Source: Lachnospiraceae bacterium
GTDB taxonomy: Bacteria; Bacillota; Clostridia; Lachnospirales; Lachnospiraceae
Length of the DNA: 64,000 nucleotides
Direction of reading: 5' to 3'
Assembly: GCA_024405155.1 (NCBI GenBank)
Contig: JAKSPC010000004.1
Span: 1-64,000 of the forward strand
The notes beneath the pieces are model-generated. The model saw only the letters and a list, made by a program, of their open reading frames with translations. It did no database searches and was not told where the DNA came from. Below are positions 44,329 through 52,550 of this stretch, in pieces. Both the position numbers and the translations under genes were made by a program. Each line of letters begins with the position of its first letter. The first letter of the stretch is position 1.

Positions 44329-45222
44329 TTATTCCAATTCTCCGATCTCCACAAGGATCCTTCTCATTTCCTCACGGCACTGGGGCTCGTCTTCCGCATA
44401 GTCCGGATGGAACCTTCCGGGATAGCCAAGAAGATGCATGACCTCGGTGTAGGCTGCCAGAAGGTAGGGATGGCCCGCCATGGCATCGCGAAGTTTTACG
44501 ACATTCGTAAGGCACTGTGAAGCCGTGGCCATATCTCCGGAAAGAAGGGCTTTGTCCATCTTTTCGAAGTTCTTCGGACAGCAGCTTACCATGCCGTCAA
44601 GGTAGTTGGTAAAGCCGAAGGGATAGCAGACATCGAAGGTATCAAGGCCGGAGAAGCAGGTAAGGAAGTTCTCCGGGAATTCACCCCAGGTCTTTATTTT
44701 GCGGATCATCTGCTCGTCTGCCGTCTTTACGCCGATGAAATTGGGGCAGGTGTCCGAGATCTCCTTCAGCATGTCATAGGTGATCTTTGACTGGGTCACG
44801 CCGGGAAGGTCGTACGCCATAACGTTATGTTTCGTGTTCTTTGCGATCCCGGTAAAGAACCGGATGATCTGCGGCCTTTTCACCGGGCTGTAATAGGGCG
44901 TGGTGAAAACGAATGCCGTAACATCGATATCGTCCATGGCCTTCATGCGTCGGATGGCACCGGCAATGGTGCAGTCCATGGCACCTACAAATACCGGTAC
45001 TCTGCCGGCTGCCTGATCTACCGCTATGCGGGCAATGTTCGGGCACTCTGCGGGATCGATAAATGCCTGGATCCCCATGGAACCCATGCACAGCAGTCCT
45101 GCCGCACCGGCTTTGATCTGATCTTCGATCTGTTTTCTGAAGCTCTCCTCTACTACGCGGCCGTTATCGTCAAGCGGTGTACCCAGTGCGGGAATGAATC
45201 CCTTACCCATATATTTCTGCAT
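44329..45222 (-). CDS. DapA/NanA-family aldolase or lyase, divergent
   Basis: The 297-residue protein is a class I aldolase-type TIM barrel of the dihydrodipicolinate synthase/N-acetylneuraminate lyase family. The Schiff-base Lys is in FIGVKTADEQM and the Tyr in VMAYDLPGV. The carboxylate-binding motif, usually G-x-T-G-E, reads LCMGSMGIQAF, so the acid group of the substrate may be bound differently. GGAG lies 8 bases before the ATG. It is the first gene after the ABC transporter terminator and leads the propeller/flavoprotein group. Possible roles are 2-keto-3-deoxy sugar acid aldolase or a related lyase. Confidence 0.8.
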   Translation of the reverse strand: MQKYMGKGFIPALGTPLDDNGRVVEESFRKQIEDQIKAGAAGLLCMGSMGIQAFIDPAECPNIARIAVDQAAGRVPVFVGAMDCTIAGAIRRMKAMDDIDVTAFVFTTPYYSPVKRPQIIRFFTGIAKNTKHNVMAYDLPGVTQSKITYDMLKEISDTCPNFIGVKTADEQMIRKIKTWGEFPENFLTCFSGLDTFDVCYPFGFTNYLDGMVSCCPKNFEKMDKALLSGDMATASQCLTNVVKLRDAMAGHPYLLAAYTEVMHLLGYPGRFHPDYAEDEPQCREEMRRILVEIGELE

Positions 45223-45237
45223 GTTTTCTTCTCCTTT

Positions 45238-45271
45238 AAAAACAGCCCTCTTCCTTTGGGGAAAGAGGGCT
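45238..45271 (-). terminator. Intrinsic terminator after the ABC transporter
   Basis: AGCCCTCTT and AAGAGGGCT arms with a 10-base loop are followed on the minus strand by a T-rich run. It separates the oppF-like gene from the aldolase gene, allowing only readthrough into the downstream genes. Confidence 0.8.
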
Positions 45272-45285
45272 TATATCTTTTTTGT

Positions 45286-46272
45286 TCAGTCGTACAGATG
45301 GCAGGCTACAAAGTGACCTTTGCCGTCCACGTCCTTTAACTCCGGCTCCACTTCCTCGCAGATCTTCATGCACTTGTCACATCTCTTATGGAACGGACAG
45401 CCTGAAGGCTTGTTGATGGGGCTGGGCACGTCGCCCTTCAGGATGATACGGTTCTTCTCGCGGTCGATCACCGGTACCGGGATGGCCGAAAGCAGAGAAA
45501 CGGTATACGGATGCAGGGTGTTGTCGTAAAGTTCTTTGGAATCCGCCATCTCCACTGCCTTGCCAAGGTACATGACAAGGATACGGTCTGACATGTACTG
45601 TACCACGGAAAGGTCGTGGGCAATGAATACGTAGGTCAGATCCTTTTCCTTCTGGATATCCTTCATCAGGTTCAGTACCTGTGCCTGAATGGATACGTCC
45701 AGAGCGGAAACGGCCTCGTCGCATACAAGGACCTTGGGGTTGATCTCCATGGCACGGGCGATGCAGACACGCTGTCTCTGACCGCCGGAGAACTCGTGGG
45801 GATACTTGAACAGATAATCCACGGGAATGTTCACCAGCTTTAACGCTTCTTCCATGATGGCTTCCCGTTCTGCCCTGTCTTTGTAACCGTGAATGATAAG
45901 AGGCTCTTCCATCTCGGTATAGATCTTCTTCATGGGGTTCATGGCCGAATAGGGATCCTGGAAGATCATCTGCACTTTCTTGCGGAACTGGAAGACCTCG
46001 TCCTTATTGAACGTGGTAATGTCCCGCTCCGTGCCGTCATCGTTGTAGTATACGTGACCGCCTGTGATCTTTTCCAGAAGCATCATGGCTTTTCCCAGGG
46101 TGGTCTTGCCGCAGCCGGACTCTCCCACGATACCCAGCGTTTCATTTCTCTTTACGTTGATGGTAACGTCATCCACCGCTTTTACATGACCCACGGTCTT
46201 CTTGAAGAAGCCTTCCTGGACCGGGAACCAGACCTTGACATTCTCTAAACGGAAAATATTGTTATCTGCCAT
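45286..46272 (-). CDS. Oligopeptide-type ABC transporter ATPase, OppF-like
   Basis: The 328-residue ATPase energises import through the neighbouring permeases. Walker A is GESGCGKTT, the signature motif FSGGQRQR and Walker B KVLVCDEAVSALD. The C-terminal extension has CPFHKRCDKC and a later Cys, the oligopeptide transporter iron-sulfur-like motif. It overlaps the oppD-like gene by one base. As in Opp systems it forms a heterodimer with that protein. Despite the name, such systems can import oligosaccharides, which fits the surrounding genes. Confidence 0.93.
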   Translation of the reverse strand: MADNNIFRLENVKVWFPVQEGFFKKTVGHVKAVDDVTINVKRNETLGIVGESGCGKTTLGKAMMLLEKITGGHVYYNDDGTERDITTFNKDEVFQFRKKVQMIFQDPYSAMNPMKKIYTEMEEPLIIHGYKDRAEREAIMEEALKLVNIPVDYLFKYPHEFSGGQRQRVCIARAMEINPKVLVCDEAVSALDVSIQAQVLNLMKDIQKEKDLTYVFIAHDLSVVQYMSDRILVMYLGKAVEMADSKELYDNTLHPYTVSLLSAIPVPVIDREKNRIILKGDVPSPINKPSGCPFHKRCDKCMKICEEVEPELKDVDGKGHFVACHLYD

Positions 46273-47300
46273 CAGTCTACCTCCTTGTTCCCTGCGAATT
46301 TACGGCATCTTACCATATGACCTTCGCTGACCTCATAGCCGGGGATCCTTCCCTTGCGGCACTCGTCGGTGCAATAGGGGCAGCGGTCTGCGAATTCGCA
46401 GCCTTCCGTAAGATCCGCCGGGTTCGGCGTGGAACCGGGAATGGTGGTCAGTTTCTGTCCCTGCGCCATGCCGAGCACGGGAACAGATGCCAGAAGCATC
46501 TTGGTATAAGGGTGGCTGGGAGCGTTGAAGATATCCTTTAAGGTACCTTTCTCCACGATGCGTCCCATATACATAACGATAACGTCGTCTGCCATTTCCG
46601 TCACCAGACCCATGTTGTGGGTGATGAGGATGATAGACTTGTTAAGCTCCACCTGGATCTTCTTTAACAGTTCCATGATCTGGGCCTGAATGGTAACATC
46701 CAGAGCCGTGGTGGGCTCATCGGCAATGATCAGTTCCGGATTGCAGATAAGTGCGATAGCGATAACGATACGCTGCTTCATGCCGCCGGAAAGCTGATGG
46801 GGATAATCCTTTACTCTCTGTTCGGGAGCGGGGATGCCCAGCTTCTTTAAAAGTTCGATGGCCATCTTCATGGCATCGTCTTTCTTCATGCCGGGATTGT
46901 GCTCTAAAAGTCCCTCGATGATCTGATCGCCCACACGGTAGACCGGATTCAGGGAAGCCATGGGATCCTGGAACACCATGGAGATCTCCGGTCCGCGAAG
47001 GGAACGCATCTCTTTGCCGTAGTTGGACATCTTGTCGATGCGATACTCTTTTGCGGTACCGTCTTCATTGAATTTGCGGTAGATGACGTGGTCGGAACTG
47101 ATCACGGAGTTCTTTGCCATCAGTCTGGTAACAGAGTGCACGGTAACGGATTTTCCGCAGCCGGACTCACCCACGATAGCCAGGGAACGTCCTTTTTCCA
47201 GCTGGAAGGAAACGTCCTTTACGATCTTAATAAGTTTGCCGTCGGACTTGAAACTGGTGTTCAGGTTTTTGACGTCGAGTATGATCTTTTTATCTTCCAT
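46272..47300 (-). CDS. Oligopeptide-type ABC transporter ATPase, OppD-like
   Basis: The 342-residue ATPase has Walker A GESGCGKSVT, the signature LSGGMKQRI and Walker B LIIADEPTTALD. The C-terminal part has CEFADRCPYCTDECRKG, a Cys-rich motif typical of OppD/DppD. It starts 12 bases after the oppC-like gene. It pairs with the OppF-like protein. The substrate is set by the OppA-like binding protein, possibly a sugar. Confidence 0.93.
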   Translation of the reverse strand: MEDKKIILDVKNLNTSFKSDGKLIKIVKDVSFQLEKGRSLAIVGESGCGKSVTVHSVTRLMAKNSVISSDHVIYRKFNEDGTAKEYRIDKMSNYGKEMRSLRGPEISMVFQDPMASLNPVYRVGDQIIEGLLEHNPGMKKDDAMKMAIELLKKLGIPAPEQRVKDYPHQLSGGMKQRIVIAIALICNPELIIADEPTTALDVTIQAQIMELLKKIQVELNKSIILITHNMGLVTEMADDVIVMYMGRIVEKGTLKDIFNAPSHPYTKMLLASVPVLGMAQGQKLTTIPGSTPNPADLTEGCEFADRCPYCTDECRKGRIPGYEVSEGHMVRCRKFAGNKEVD

Positions 47301-47312
47301 AGCCGTACCTCC

Positions 47313-48206
47313 TTACTGCTGACGCGGATCCATGACATCACGGAGTCCGTCGCCGAAGAAGTTGACTGCCAGAACGAAAAGACAGATGGCAGCACCGGGG
47401 ACAAGCCAGCAGTGGGGATAATTGATGAGGATGTTGGTCGCCTTGGCGGCGTTCAGCATCGTGCCCCAGGTGGGAACTGTCATCGGAACACCGAATCCCA
47501 GGAAGGAAAGGCCTGCTTCCTGCATGACGTATCCGGGAATGTTCATGGTAAGCTGCACGATAACGGTGGTGAGCACTGCGGGCAGGATCTGGGAGAACAT
47601 GATCTTTACGCTGCTCATGCCGAATGCTTCACAGACCTTTACGTAGGTCTCCTCTTTTCTGGCGATGAATTCAGAACGGACCAGACGGAAGCATCCCGTC
47701 CAGCCGGTCAGCGCGAAGATGATGATCAGGTTCCAGGTACCGGTGCCGATGAAAGCCACAACGATCAGCACCAGGATGAGCTGCGGAAAGCAGGAAACGA
47801 TCTCCTGCAGTCTTACCAGCAGTTTGTCAAAGATGCCGCCGAAATATCCGCCGATGGCGCCGAGCACGGTGCCGATGGCACTTCCGATAAGGGAGGAGAT
47901 CACGGCGATCAGTACAGAGGTACGTCCGCCGTAAAGCACACGGGAGAACAGGTCACGTCCCAGAGAGTCGCATCCCAGAAGATGCTCCGCGCTGGGTCCC
48001 GCCAGTTTCACCTTGAAGTTGGGCTCCAACGGATCCCAGGGCGTGACCACCGGCGCCAGGACCATCAGAAGGATGTAAATGAGCACGACAGATAGTCCAA
48101 ATACGGCCAGCTTGTTGTTGAGGAACTTGCGGACCTTCTTTTTCCACAGTTTTGTGCCGTATTTACGGGCATTTTCTATGGTGTTTGTCTTATTGTTATT
48201 TTCCAT
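47313..48206 (-). CDS. Oligopeptide-type ABC permease, OppC-like
   Basis: The 297-residue permease has a cytoplasmic head, then an N-terminal helix (LAVFGLSVVLIYILLMVL), a conserved extracellular TPWDPLEPNF segment and five further helices. The EAA-type loop appears around YVKVCEAFGMSSVKIMFSQI. The ATG at 48206 has GGAGGG upstream; a longer frame to 48257 overlaps the oppB-like gene. It forms the second half of the channel with that protein. Confidence 0.92.
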   Translation of the reverse strand: MENNNKTNTIENARKYGTKLWKKKVRKFLNNKLAVFGLSVVLIYILLMVLAPVVTPWDPLEPNFKVKLAGPSAEHLLGCDSLGRDLFSRVLYGGRTSVLIAVISSLIGSAIGTVLGAIGGYFGGIFDKLLVRLQEIVSCFPQLILVLIVVAFIGTGTWNLIIIFALTGWTGCFRLVRSEFIARKEETYVKVCEAFGMSSVKIMFSQILPAVLTTVIVQLTMNIPGYVMQEAGLSFLGFGVPMTVPTWGTMLNAAKATNILINYPHCWLVPGAAICLFVLAVNFFGDGLRDVMDPRQQ

Positions 48207-48219
48207 CGATACGCCCTCC

Positions 48220-49161
48220 TTACTTTTCAAGACGGACTCTCGGGTCGATGACCGCACCGAGAAGGTCGATGAGGAAGCTGATCGACAGCATCATCACTGC
48301 CATAAACAGCGTGTAGAACATGACTACCGGGTAGTCGGAGGCCGTGATGGCCTGTGTCAGCACGATACCTACGCCGGGCCATGCGAATACCGTTTCCACG
48401 GCTACGGAACCGCCTACCAGAATGGTAAGACGGAACAGAAGGATGGTAATAACGGGTCTCATGGAATTGCGGAATATGTGCTTGAAGTAAACCTTCCACT
48501 CCGGGATCCCCTTGGAGCGCGCCAGTTTTACATATTCCTGATTGGCCACGTCCAGCATGGTGTTGCGGGTATAACGCATGAGGTTTCCGCAGAGGGGAAT
48601 TGCCAGTGCCGCAATGGGAAGGATAAGGTTCGGAATACGGGAACCTTCCACGGGAATACGCCCCGCGGAGGGAAGGAGTCCCAGTTTAATGGAAAAGATC
48701 TGTATCAGTACCAGCGCAAAGAAATACTCGGGCATGGAGTTGCCGAGCACGGCAATGGCACGACCCAGATAGTCAATGATGGAGTTCTGCCAGAAAGCGG
48801 AAAGCATGCCCACGCCGATACCGATAATTGTTGATATTACAAGAGCCCAGAGAGTGATCTCCAGAGTAGCCGGCCACTTTGCCAGTACGCCGTCCTTTAT
48901 TGAGTAACCATTCGCAATGGAATATCCGAAATCGCCTTTAAAGATGTTGCCCCACCAGCGGAAGAACTGCACTATGAGGGGATCGTTGAGGCCCAGCTTC
49001 TCACGGATCGCGGCGGCCGTTTCCGCAGAATAATTATCCACACCCAGAGACTGAGCGACCGGATCGACGCCGGTGTTCTGCAGTGCCACGAAAATAACGA
49101 AGCTGATGACGAATATCATTACGATCATGGTGAGTATTCGTTTTACAATATATTTTGCCAT
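48220..49161 (-). CDS. Oligopeptide-type ABC permease, OppB-like
   Basis: The 313-residue permease begins with MAKYIVKRILTMIVMIFVIS, the typical first helix of OppB/DppB, and then shows DPLIVQFFRWWGNIFKGDFG and six membrane helices. The EAA loop lies in YVKLARSKGIPEWKVYFKHI. GGGGG lies before the ATG. A strong terminator-like hairpin precedes it (49215-49242), which should lower its expression relative to the binding protein gene. Confidence 0.93.
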   Translation of the reverse strand: MAKYIVKRILTMIVMIFVISFVIFVALQNTGVDPVAQSLGVDNYSAETAAAIREKLGLNDPLIVQFFRWWGNIFKGDFGYSIANGYSIKDGVLAKWPATLEITLWALVISTIIGIGVGMLSAFWQNSIIDYLGRAIAVLGNSMPEYFFALVLIQIFSIKLGLLPSAGRIPVEGSRIPNLILPIAALAIPLCGNLMRYTRNTMLDVANQEYVKLARSKGIPEWKVYFKHIFRNSMRPVITILLFRLTILVGGSVAVETVFAWPGVGIVLTQAITASDYPVVMFYTLFMAVMMLSISFLIDLLGAVIDPRVRLEK

Positions 49162-49214
49162 ATGGTGCCCCCTTACATCATAAACATCTTGGGAATGATC
49201 TTCCCGGGGTTAAG

Positions 49215-49242
49215 AAAAGGGCCCGGTCCGAAGACCGGGCCC
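49215..49242 (-). terminator. Intercistronic attenuator between oppA- and oppB-like genes
   Basis: A perfect 10-bp stem (GGGCCCGGTC with GACCGGGCCC) has a UUCG tetraloop on the minus-strand RNA and four T residues after it. It probably stops most transcripts after the binding protein gene. Confidence 0.8.
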
Positions 49243-49282
49243 TCGTTTCGATCATAAGATCATTTTTTCGCCTGGTGGTAAA

Positions 49283-50998
49283 TTATTTAATATCCCACTT
49301 GTCGAACTGATAATCGCTGAAGTACCAGCCATTACCGAAGCAGTTATCCGGTACGCTGAGCTTGTCGCTTACCCATACCTGCTGAGTCAGAGTGTAAACG
49401 GGGTTCAGGAATGCGTATTCCTGATCCATAGCCTGCAGCTTCTTGAGGGCTGCTGCCTTGAGCTCGTCGGTGTAAGCCAGCTCGAGTTCCTTAACAGCTT
49501 CCTCGAAGATGGGGCCGGACTTAAGAAGCGGCTGCTGATTCTCACGCATGTACATCTGATACCAGGAAAGTGAATCGTATGCGGAAAGTCCGAAGTATGC
49601 GAGGTCGTGAGTCTGTCCTTCGTAAACGTCTGCCGTTACGTTGTTGGTGAACTCGCCCTTGAACTTAACACCGATCTGGTCAAGATAGTAAGCGATCATA
49701 TCCATCAGATCGGCAGTAGCCTGATCTGAATAGTAGAAGTAGCACTTAAGCTCGTGGCTGAAATCGAAGTTTGCATCCTGAAGAGCCTTCTTGGCTGCTT
49801 CGGGATCGTACTTGTACCAGTCGCCTGCGTAGTTAACATCGGAAGCAAGAAGACCGGTCTGGGTAAGAGCTGCGGTCTCGCCGAAGATACCATCAATAAC
49901 TGTGGGCCAGTCAATAGCCTGAAGAAGTGCTCTACGTACGTTGGGATCGTTTACGATACCCTTCTCGTTGCCGGCCTTGTCATAAAGGTTGAAAGCAAGG
50001 AAGCGGAAGAATACGATCGGAACACCATAGAACTTATAGTTGCTGAGACCCTGCATGATGGTGTAGTCATCAGCGGAAGTGGAGGTGAAGAAATCGGTCT
50101 CGCCTGCCTGTGCAGCAGTTGAGGGTGAAGATGCAAGACTTACCTGAATCTTATCGATGTTGTACTCTTCAGTTCCCTTATACAGGGGGTTCTTCTCAAG
50201 AACGTAGTAGTTGCCTTCTACCTGCTCGGTCACCATGTAGGGGCCGGAGGTTGCGGGAAGAGTTCTCCACTTTTCGTCAGCGATGAACTGAGTGGTGGAA
50301 TCAACAACGCAGTCACCATAGATGTGCTTCGGGATCGGAGCTACCTGGCACATAAGGTTCAGGAAGGAAGCGAAGGGAGCGGTAAGCTTGATGGTAAGAA
50401 CGTTGCCATCAGCGGAAATACCGGAAACGTTGGCTGCAGTTCCTGCTGCATATTCCTTCTTGCCTTCGATGTAGTCGCAGGCTGCCACTACATAAGGCCA
50501 TACGGAGCCGTCACCTGAGCAGTACTTCTCAAGGGTGAAGATAACGTCGTCCATGGTGATGGGCTGTCCGTCAGACCACATCCAGCCGTCGTCCATGGTC
50601 ATGGTGATGGTCTTGCCGTCATCAGAAACCTTCCAATCCTTCATGATCTCGGGGTTGGCCGGGTTCAGGTCCTTGTCAGCCTCGATGAGGGTGAGCCAAA
50701 GAAGGTTGCTCACAAGGCCCGGGCAGTTGTTGGAAGCGTCCTGAAGGGGCATGGTGAAGTCGAAGTTGTTGGACGGAGACTGCTGACGAACCAGTTTCAG
50801 AACTTTCTCGCCTGCGGGAGTCACTTCAACTGCGGCCTCGGCAGCTGCCTCGGTAGCTGCCTGAGTTGCTGCTGCGGTGGTTGCTGCTTCGGTAGCTGCG
50901 GGAGCTGCCTCGGTTGCGGTGGTAGCTGCGGGAGCTGCGCATGCAACGAGACCAAGCACCATAGCTGCTGCAAGAAGCATAGCTAAAGCTTTTTTCAT
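49283..50998 (-). CDS. Solute-binding lipoprotein, OppA family
   Basis: The 571-residue protein binds the transported solute outside the cell. It has a lipoprotein signal (MKKALAMLLAAAMVLGLVAC, lipid Cys at residue 20), then a long Ala/Thr/Glu linker (about 21-62), then the family 5 domain with WKVSDDGKTITMTMDDGWMW and SDGQPITMDDVIFTLEKY. It has a strong promoter and a cre-like half site upstream and GAGAGGAG before the ATG. The gene order binding protein-BCDF is standard. The nearby NanA-type lyase gene suggests a sialoside or related ligand, but peptides remain possible. Confidence 0.93.
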   Translation of the reverse strand: MKKALAMLLAAAMVLGLVACAAPAATTATEAAPAATEAATTAAATQAATEAAAEAAVEVTPAGEKVLKLVRQQSPSNNFDFTMPLQDASNNCPGLVSNLLWLTLIEADKDLNPANPEIMKDWKVSDDGKTITMTMDDGWMWSDGQPITMDDVIFTLEKYCSGDGSVWPYVVAACDYIEGKKEYAAGTAANVSGISADGNVLTIKLTAPFASFLNLMCQVAPIPKHIYGDCVVDSTTQFIADEKWRTLPATSGPYMVTEQVEGNYYVLEKNPLYKGTEEYNIDKIQVSLASSPSTAAQAGETDFFTSTSADDYTIMQGLSNYKFYGVPIVFFRFLAFNLYDKAGNEKGIVNDPNVRRALLQAIDWPTVIDGIFGETAALTQTGLLASDVNYAGDWYKYDPEAAKKALQDANFDFSHELKCYFYYSDQATADLMDMIAYYLDQIGVKFKGEFTNNVTADVYEGQTHDLAYFGLSAYDSLSWYQMYMRENQQPLLKSGPIFEEAVKELELAYTDELKAAALKKLQAMDQEYAFLNPVYTLTQQVWVSDKLSVPDNCFGNGWYFSDYQFDKWDIK

Positions 50999-51064
50999 AA
51001 CTTTCTCCTCTCTTAGAGTAAACTATACAAAATGCACTTTTTTTCTGCATTATGTAACGGAATA

Positions 51065-51093
51065 AGTATATCGGTTTTCCTTTTTTGCGTCAA
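51065..51093 (-). promoter_or_regulatory. Promoter of the oppA-like operon
   Basis: On the minus strand TTGACG (51088-51093) and TATACT (51065-51070) are 17 bases apart. The start lies about 60 bases before the ATG at 50998. Confidence 0.75.
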
Positions 51094-51107
51094 CGAGAGC
51101 GCTTTGC
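51094..51107 (-). promoter_or_regulatory. cre-like element next to the -35 box
   Basis: The minus strand reads GCAAAGCGCTCTCG. It matches the ideal Bacillus cre (TGAAAGCGCTTTCA) at 10 of 14 positions including the AAAGCGCT core, and touches the -35 box. It is weaker than the cre at 33768. Confidence 0.35.
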
Positions 51108-51214
51108 CAATAAGGAAAAATCATCAATTTGTTACAAAATCCTTACGGTGTTTTGTGCCTTTTCACGATGCTTTTTCCGACGGATCTGTCCCGCCGGGCG
51201 CATCCGCAGCCTTC

Positions 51215-52135
51215 TTACAGAGTACCCAGGTATTCTTCCTCGTAATTGATGGCCTTTAATCCCTTCTTCAGGCGGTCCATTTCGTCATCGGAAAGCCTCT
51301 TCTGGGGATATACCTGATAGCCGCACTCGTAGCCCAGCATGTTAAGGGTAGCCTTTACAGCCGCCAGGCAGCCGCCGTTGAAAGAAAGAAGAAGGTCGAT
51401 CATCTTGTTGGCCTTGAACTGCACCTCGCGTGCCTTTTCCAGCTCGCCTGCTTTGAAGTAATCAAAGATCTGACGGAACAGAAGGGGCATACAGTTGTAG
51501 GTGCCGCCGATACCGCCGTCAGCGCCCATGGTAAGTCCGCACAGAAGAGTCTCGTCGGGACCGTTGATGACGTTGATGTTGCCGCCCTTTAACTGCTTGA
51601 TGTGGCTCATGGTGTAGTAGTCCGGATTGGTCCACTTGAGACCGATGAGGTTCGGGATCTGATCCATGAAGCGGTCGATCATTTCGGGGGTGATGGCAAT
51701 GCCGGCAAGCGGAGACGCGTACATCAGTACGGGAAGTCCGGAAGCATCGGCAAGCTCTCTGTAATAATCGCAGATGCCCTGCTCGTCATAGCGGAAGAAG
51801 AACGGCGGTACGGAAGAAATGGCATCGCAGCCCACATCTGCCGCATGGCGTGCCAGTTCCTTTGCCGTGGTAAGATCGATGGCGCCCACATGGTCAATGA
51901 TCATGCAGTCTTTTCCTTTTGCAAAATCCACAGCGATCTCGGCGATCTCTTTTCTGGTCTCTTTCTGCAGTACGGGGCCTTCGCCTGTGCCGCCGCAGAT
52001 ATAGAAGCCGTTCATGCCGCCTTTGAAGTTCCAGTCCATGAGCTTTCTCATGCTGTCTTCATAGACTTTTCCCTGCTCGTCAACGCAGGAAACGAGCGCT
52101 GTCTTGATGCCGGTTACCAGTACATTGTTTTTCAT
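51215..52135 (-). CDS. nanA: N-acetylneuraminate lyase-type aldolase
   Basis: The 306-residue TIM barrel resembles N-acetylneuraminate lyase, which splits sialic acid into ManNAc and pyruvate. The carboxylate motif is ICGGTGEGPVL, the Tyr lies in LMYASPLAGIAITPEM, and the Schiff-base Lys in LIGLKWTNPDYY. The K-W-T-x-x-D-Y-Y pattern is typical of NanA rather than DapA. The AGE-family epimerase, NagA and NagB-type genes in the window could carry ManNAc to fructose-6-phosphate. AAAAGGAG precedes the ATG. It has its own promoter and lies just upstream of the oppA-like gene. No specific kinase for ManNAc was seen. Confidence 0.82.
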   Translation of the reverse strand: MKNNVLVTGIKTALVSCVDEQGKVYEDSMRKLMDWNFKGGMNGFYICGGTGEGPVLQKETRKEIAEIAVDFAKGKDCMIIDHVGAIDLTTAKELARHAADVGCDAISSVPPFFFRYDEQGICDYYRELADASGLPVLMYASPLAGIAITPEMIDRFMDQIPNLIGLKWTNPDYYTMSHIKQLKGGNINVINGPDETLLCGLTMGADGGIGGTYNCMPLLFRQIFDYFKAGELEKAREVQFKANKMIDLLLSFNGGCLAAVKATLNMLGYECGYQVYPQKRLSDDEMDRLKKGLKAINYEEEYLGTL

Positions 52136-52208
52136 GGAATTCTGCTCCTTTTCTTGTGTAATGTCTCAAAGTCCAGACGTTGAAACATAAATAATTCCGA
52201 ATACGTAA

Positions 52209-52237
52209 ATTATAGACGAATCCCCGGGGAAAATCAA
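52209..52237 (-). promoter_or_regulatory. Promoter of the nanA-like gene
   Basis: On the minus strand TTGATT (52232-52237) and TATAAT (52209-52214) are 17 bases apart. A CCCCGGGG palindrome lies in the spacer and could be an operator. Confidence 0.7.
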
Positions 52238-52510
52238 TCACGGAAGCCCGTGGCGATCGGGATCGTTTTCCTTTTTTACGAAGGGGTTTATCGGGAGGCT
52301 TTTTCGGTCATTTTCCTCCCGATACGCAAAAAATTCAAAAATATCAGGTCTTTTCCTCTGCTCGACCGGAGCATTCTTTTCGATTTTGTTAAGTCCTTAT
52401 ATCGGGCTTGATCCCCTTCTTGCTCCTCTATCTTTATTATCGGACAGAATCCAATAATTTTGACAAAAAATGCAGCCTTTTTGAAAATTTCCAAAAATAT
52501 TTTTTACAAT
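52238..52510. other. AT-rich intergenic stretch, no supported gene
   Basis: Between the nanA promoter and the terminator of the next gene I see only short frames without ribosome sites (for example a 68-codon frame at 52288-52494). Nothing else is recognisable. Confidence 0.5.
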
Positions 52511-52539
52511 AAAAAAGACCCTGCCATCTGGCAGAGCCT
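52511..52539 (-). terminator. Intrinsic terminator after the 233-residue gene
   Basis: An inverted repeat with arms CTCTGCCA and TGGCAGGG is followed on the minus strand by six T residues, directly after the stop codon region of the upstream hypothetical gene. Confidence 0.8.
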
Positions 52540-52550
52540 TGTGGATTATT

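Noticed and set aside
52288..52494. Possible 68-residue protein on the minus strand
   Set aside because: It begins with a TTG without a ribosome site, its sequence is low-complexity and AT-driven, and it lies between a terminator and the nanA promoter.
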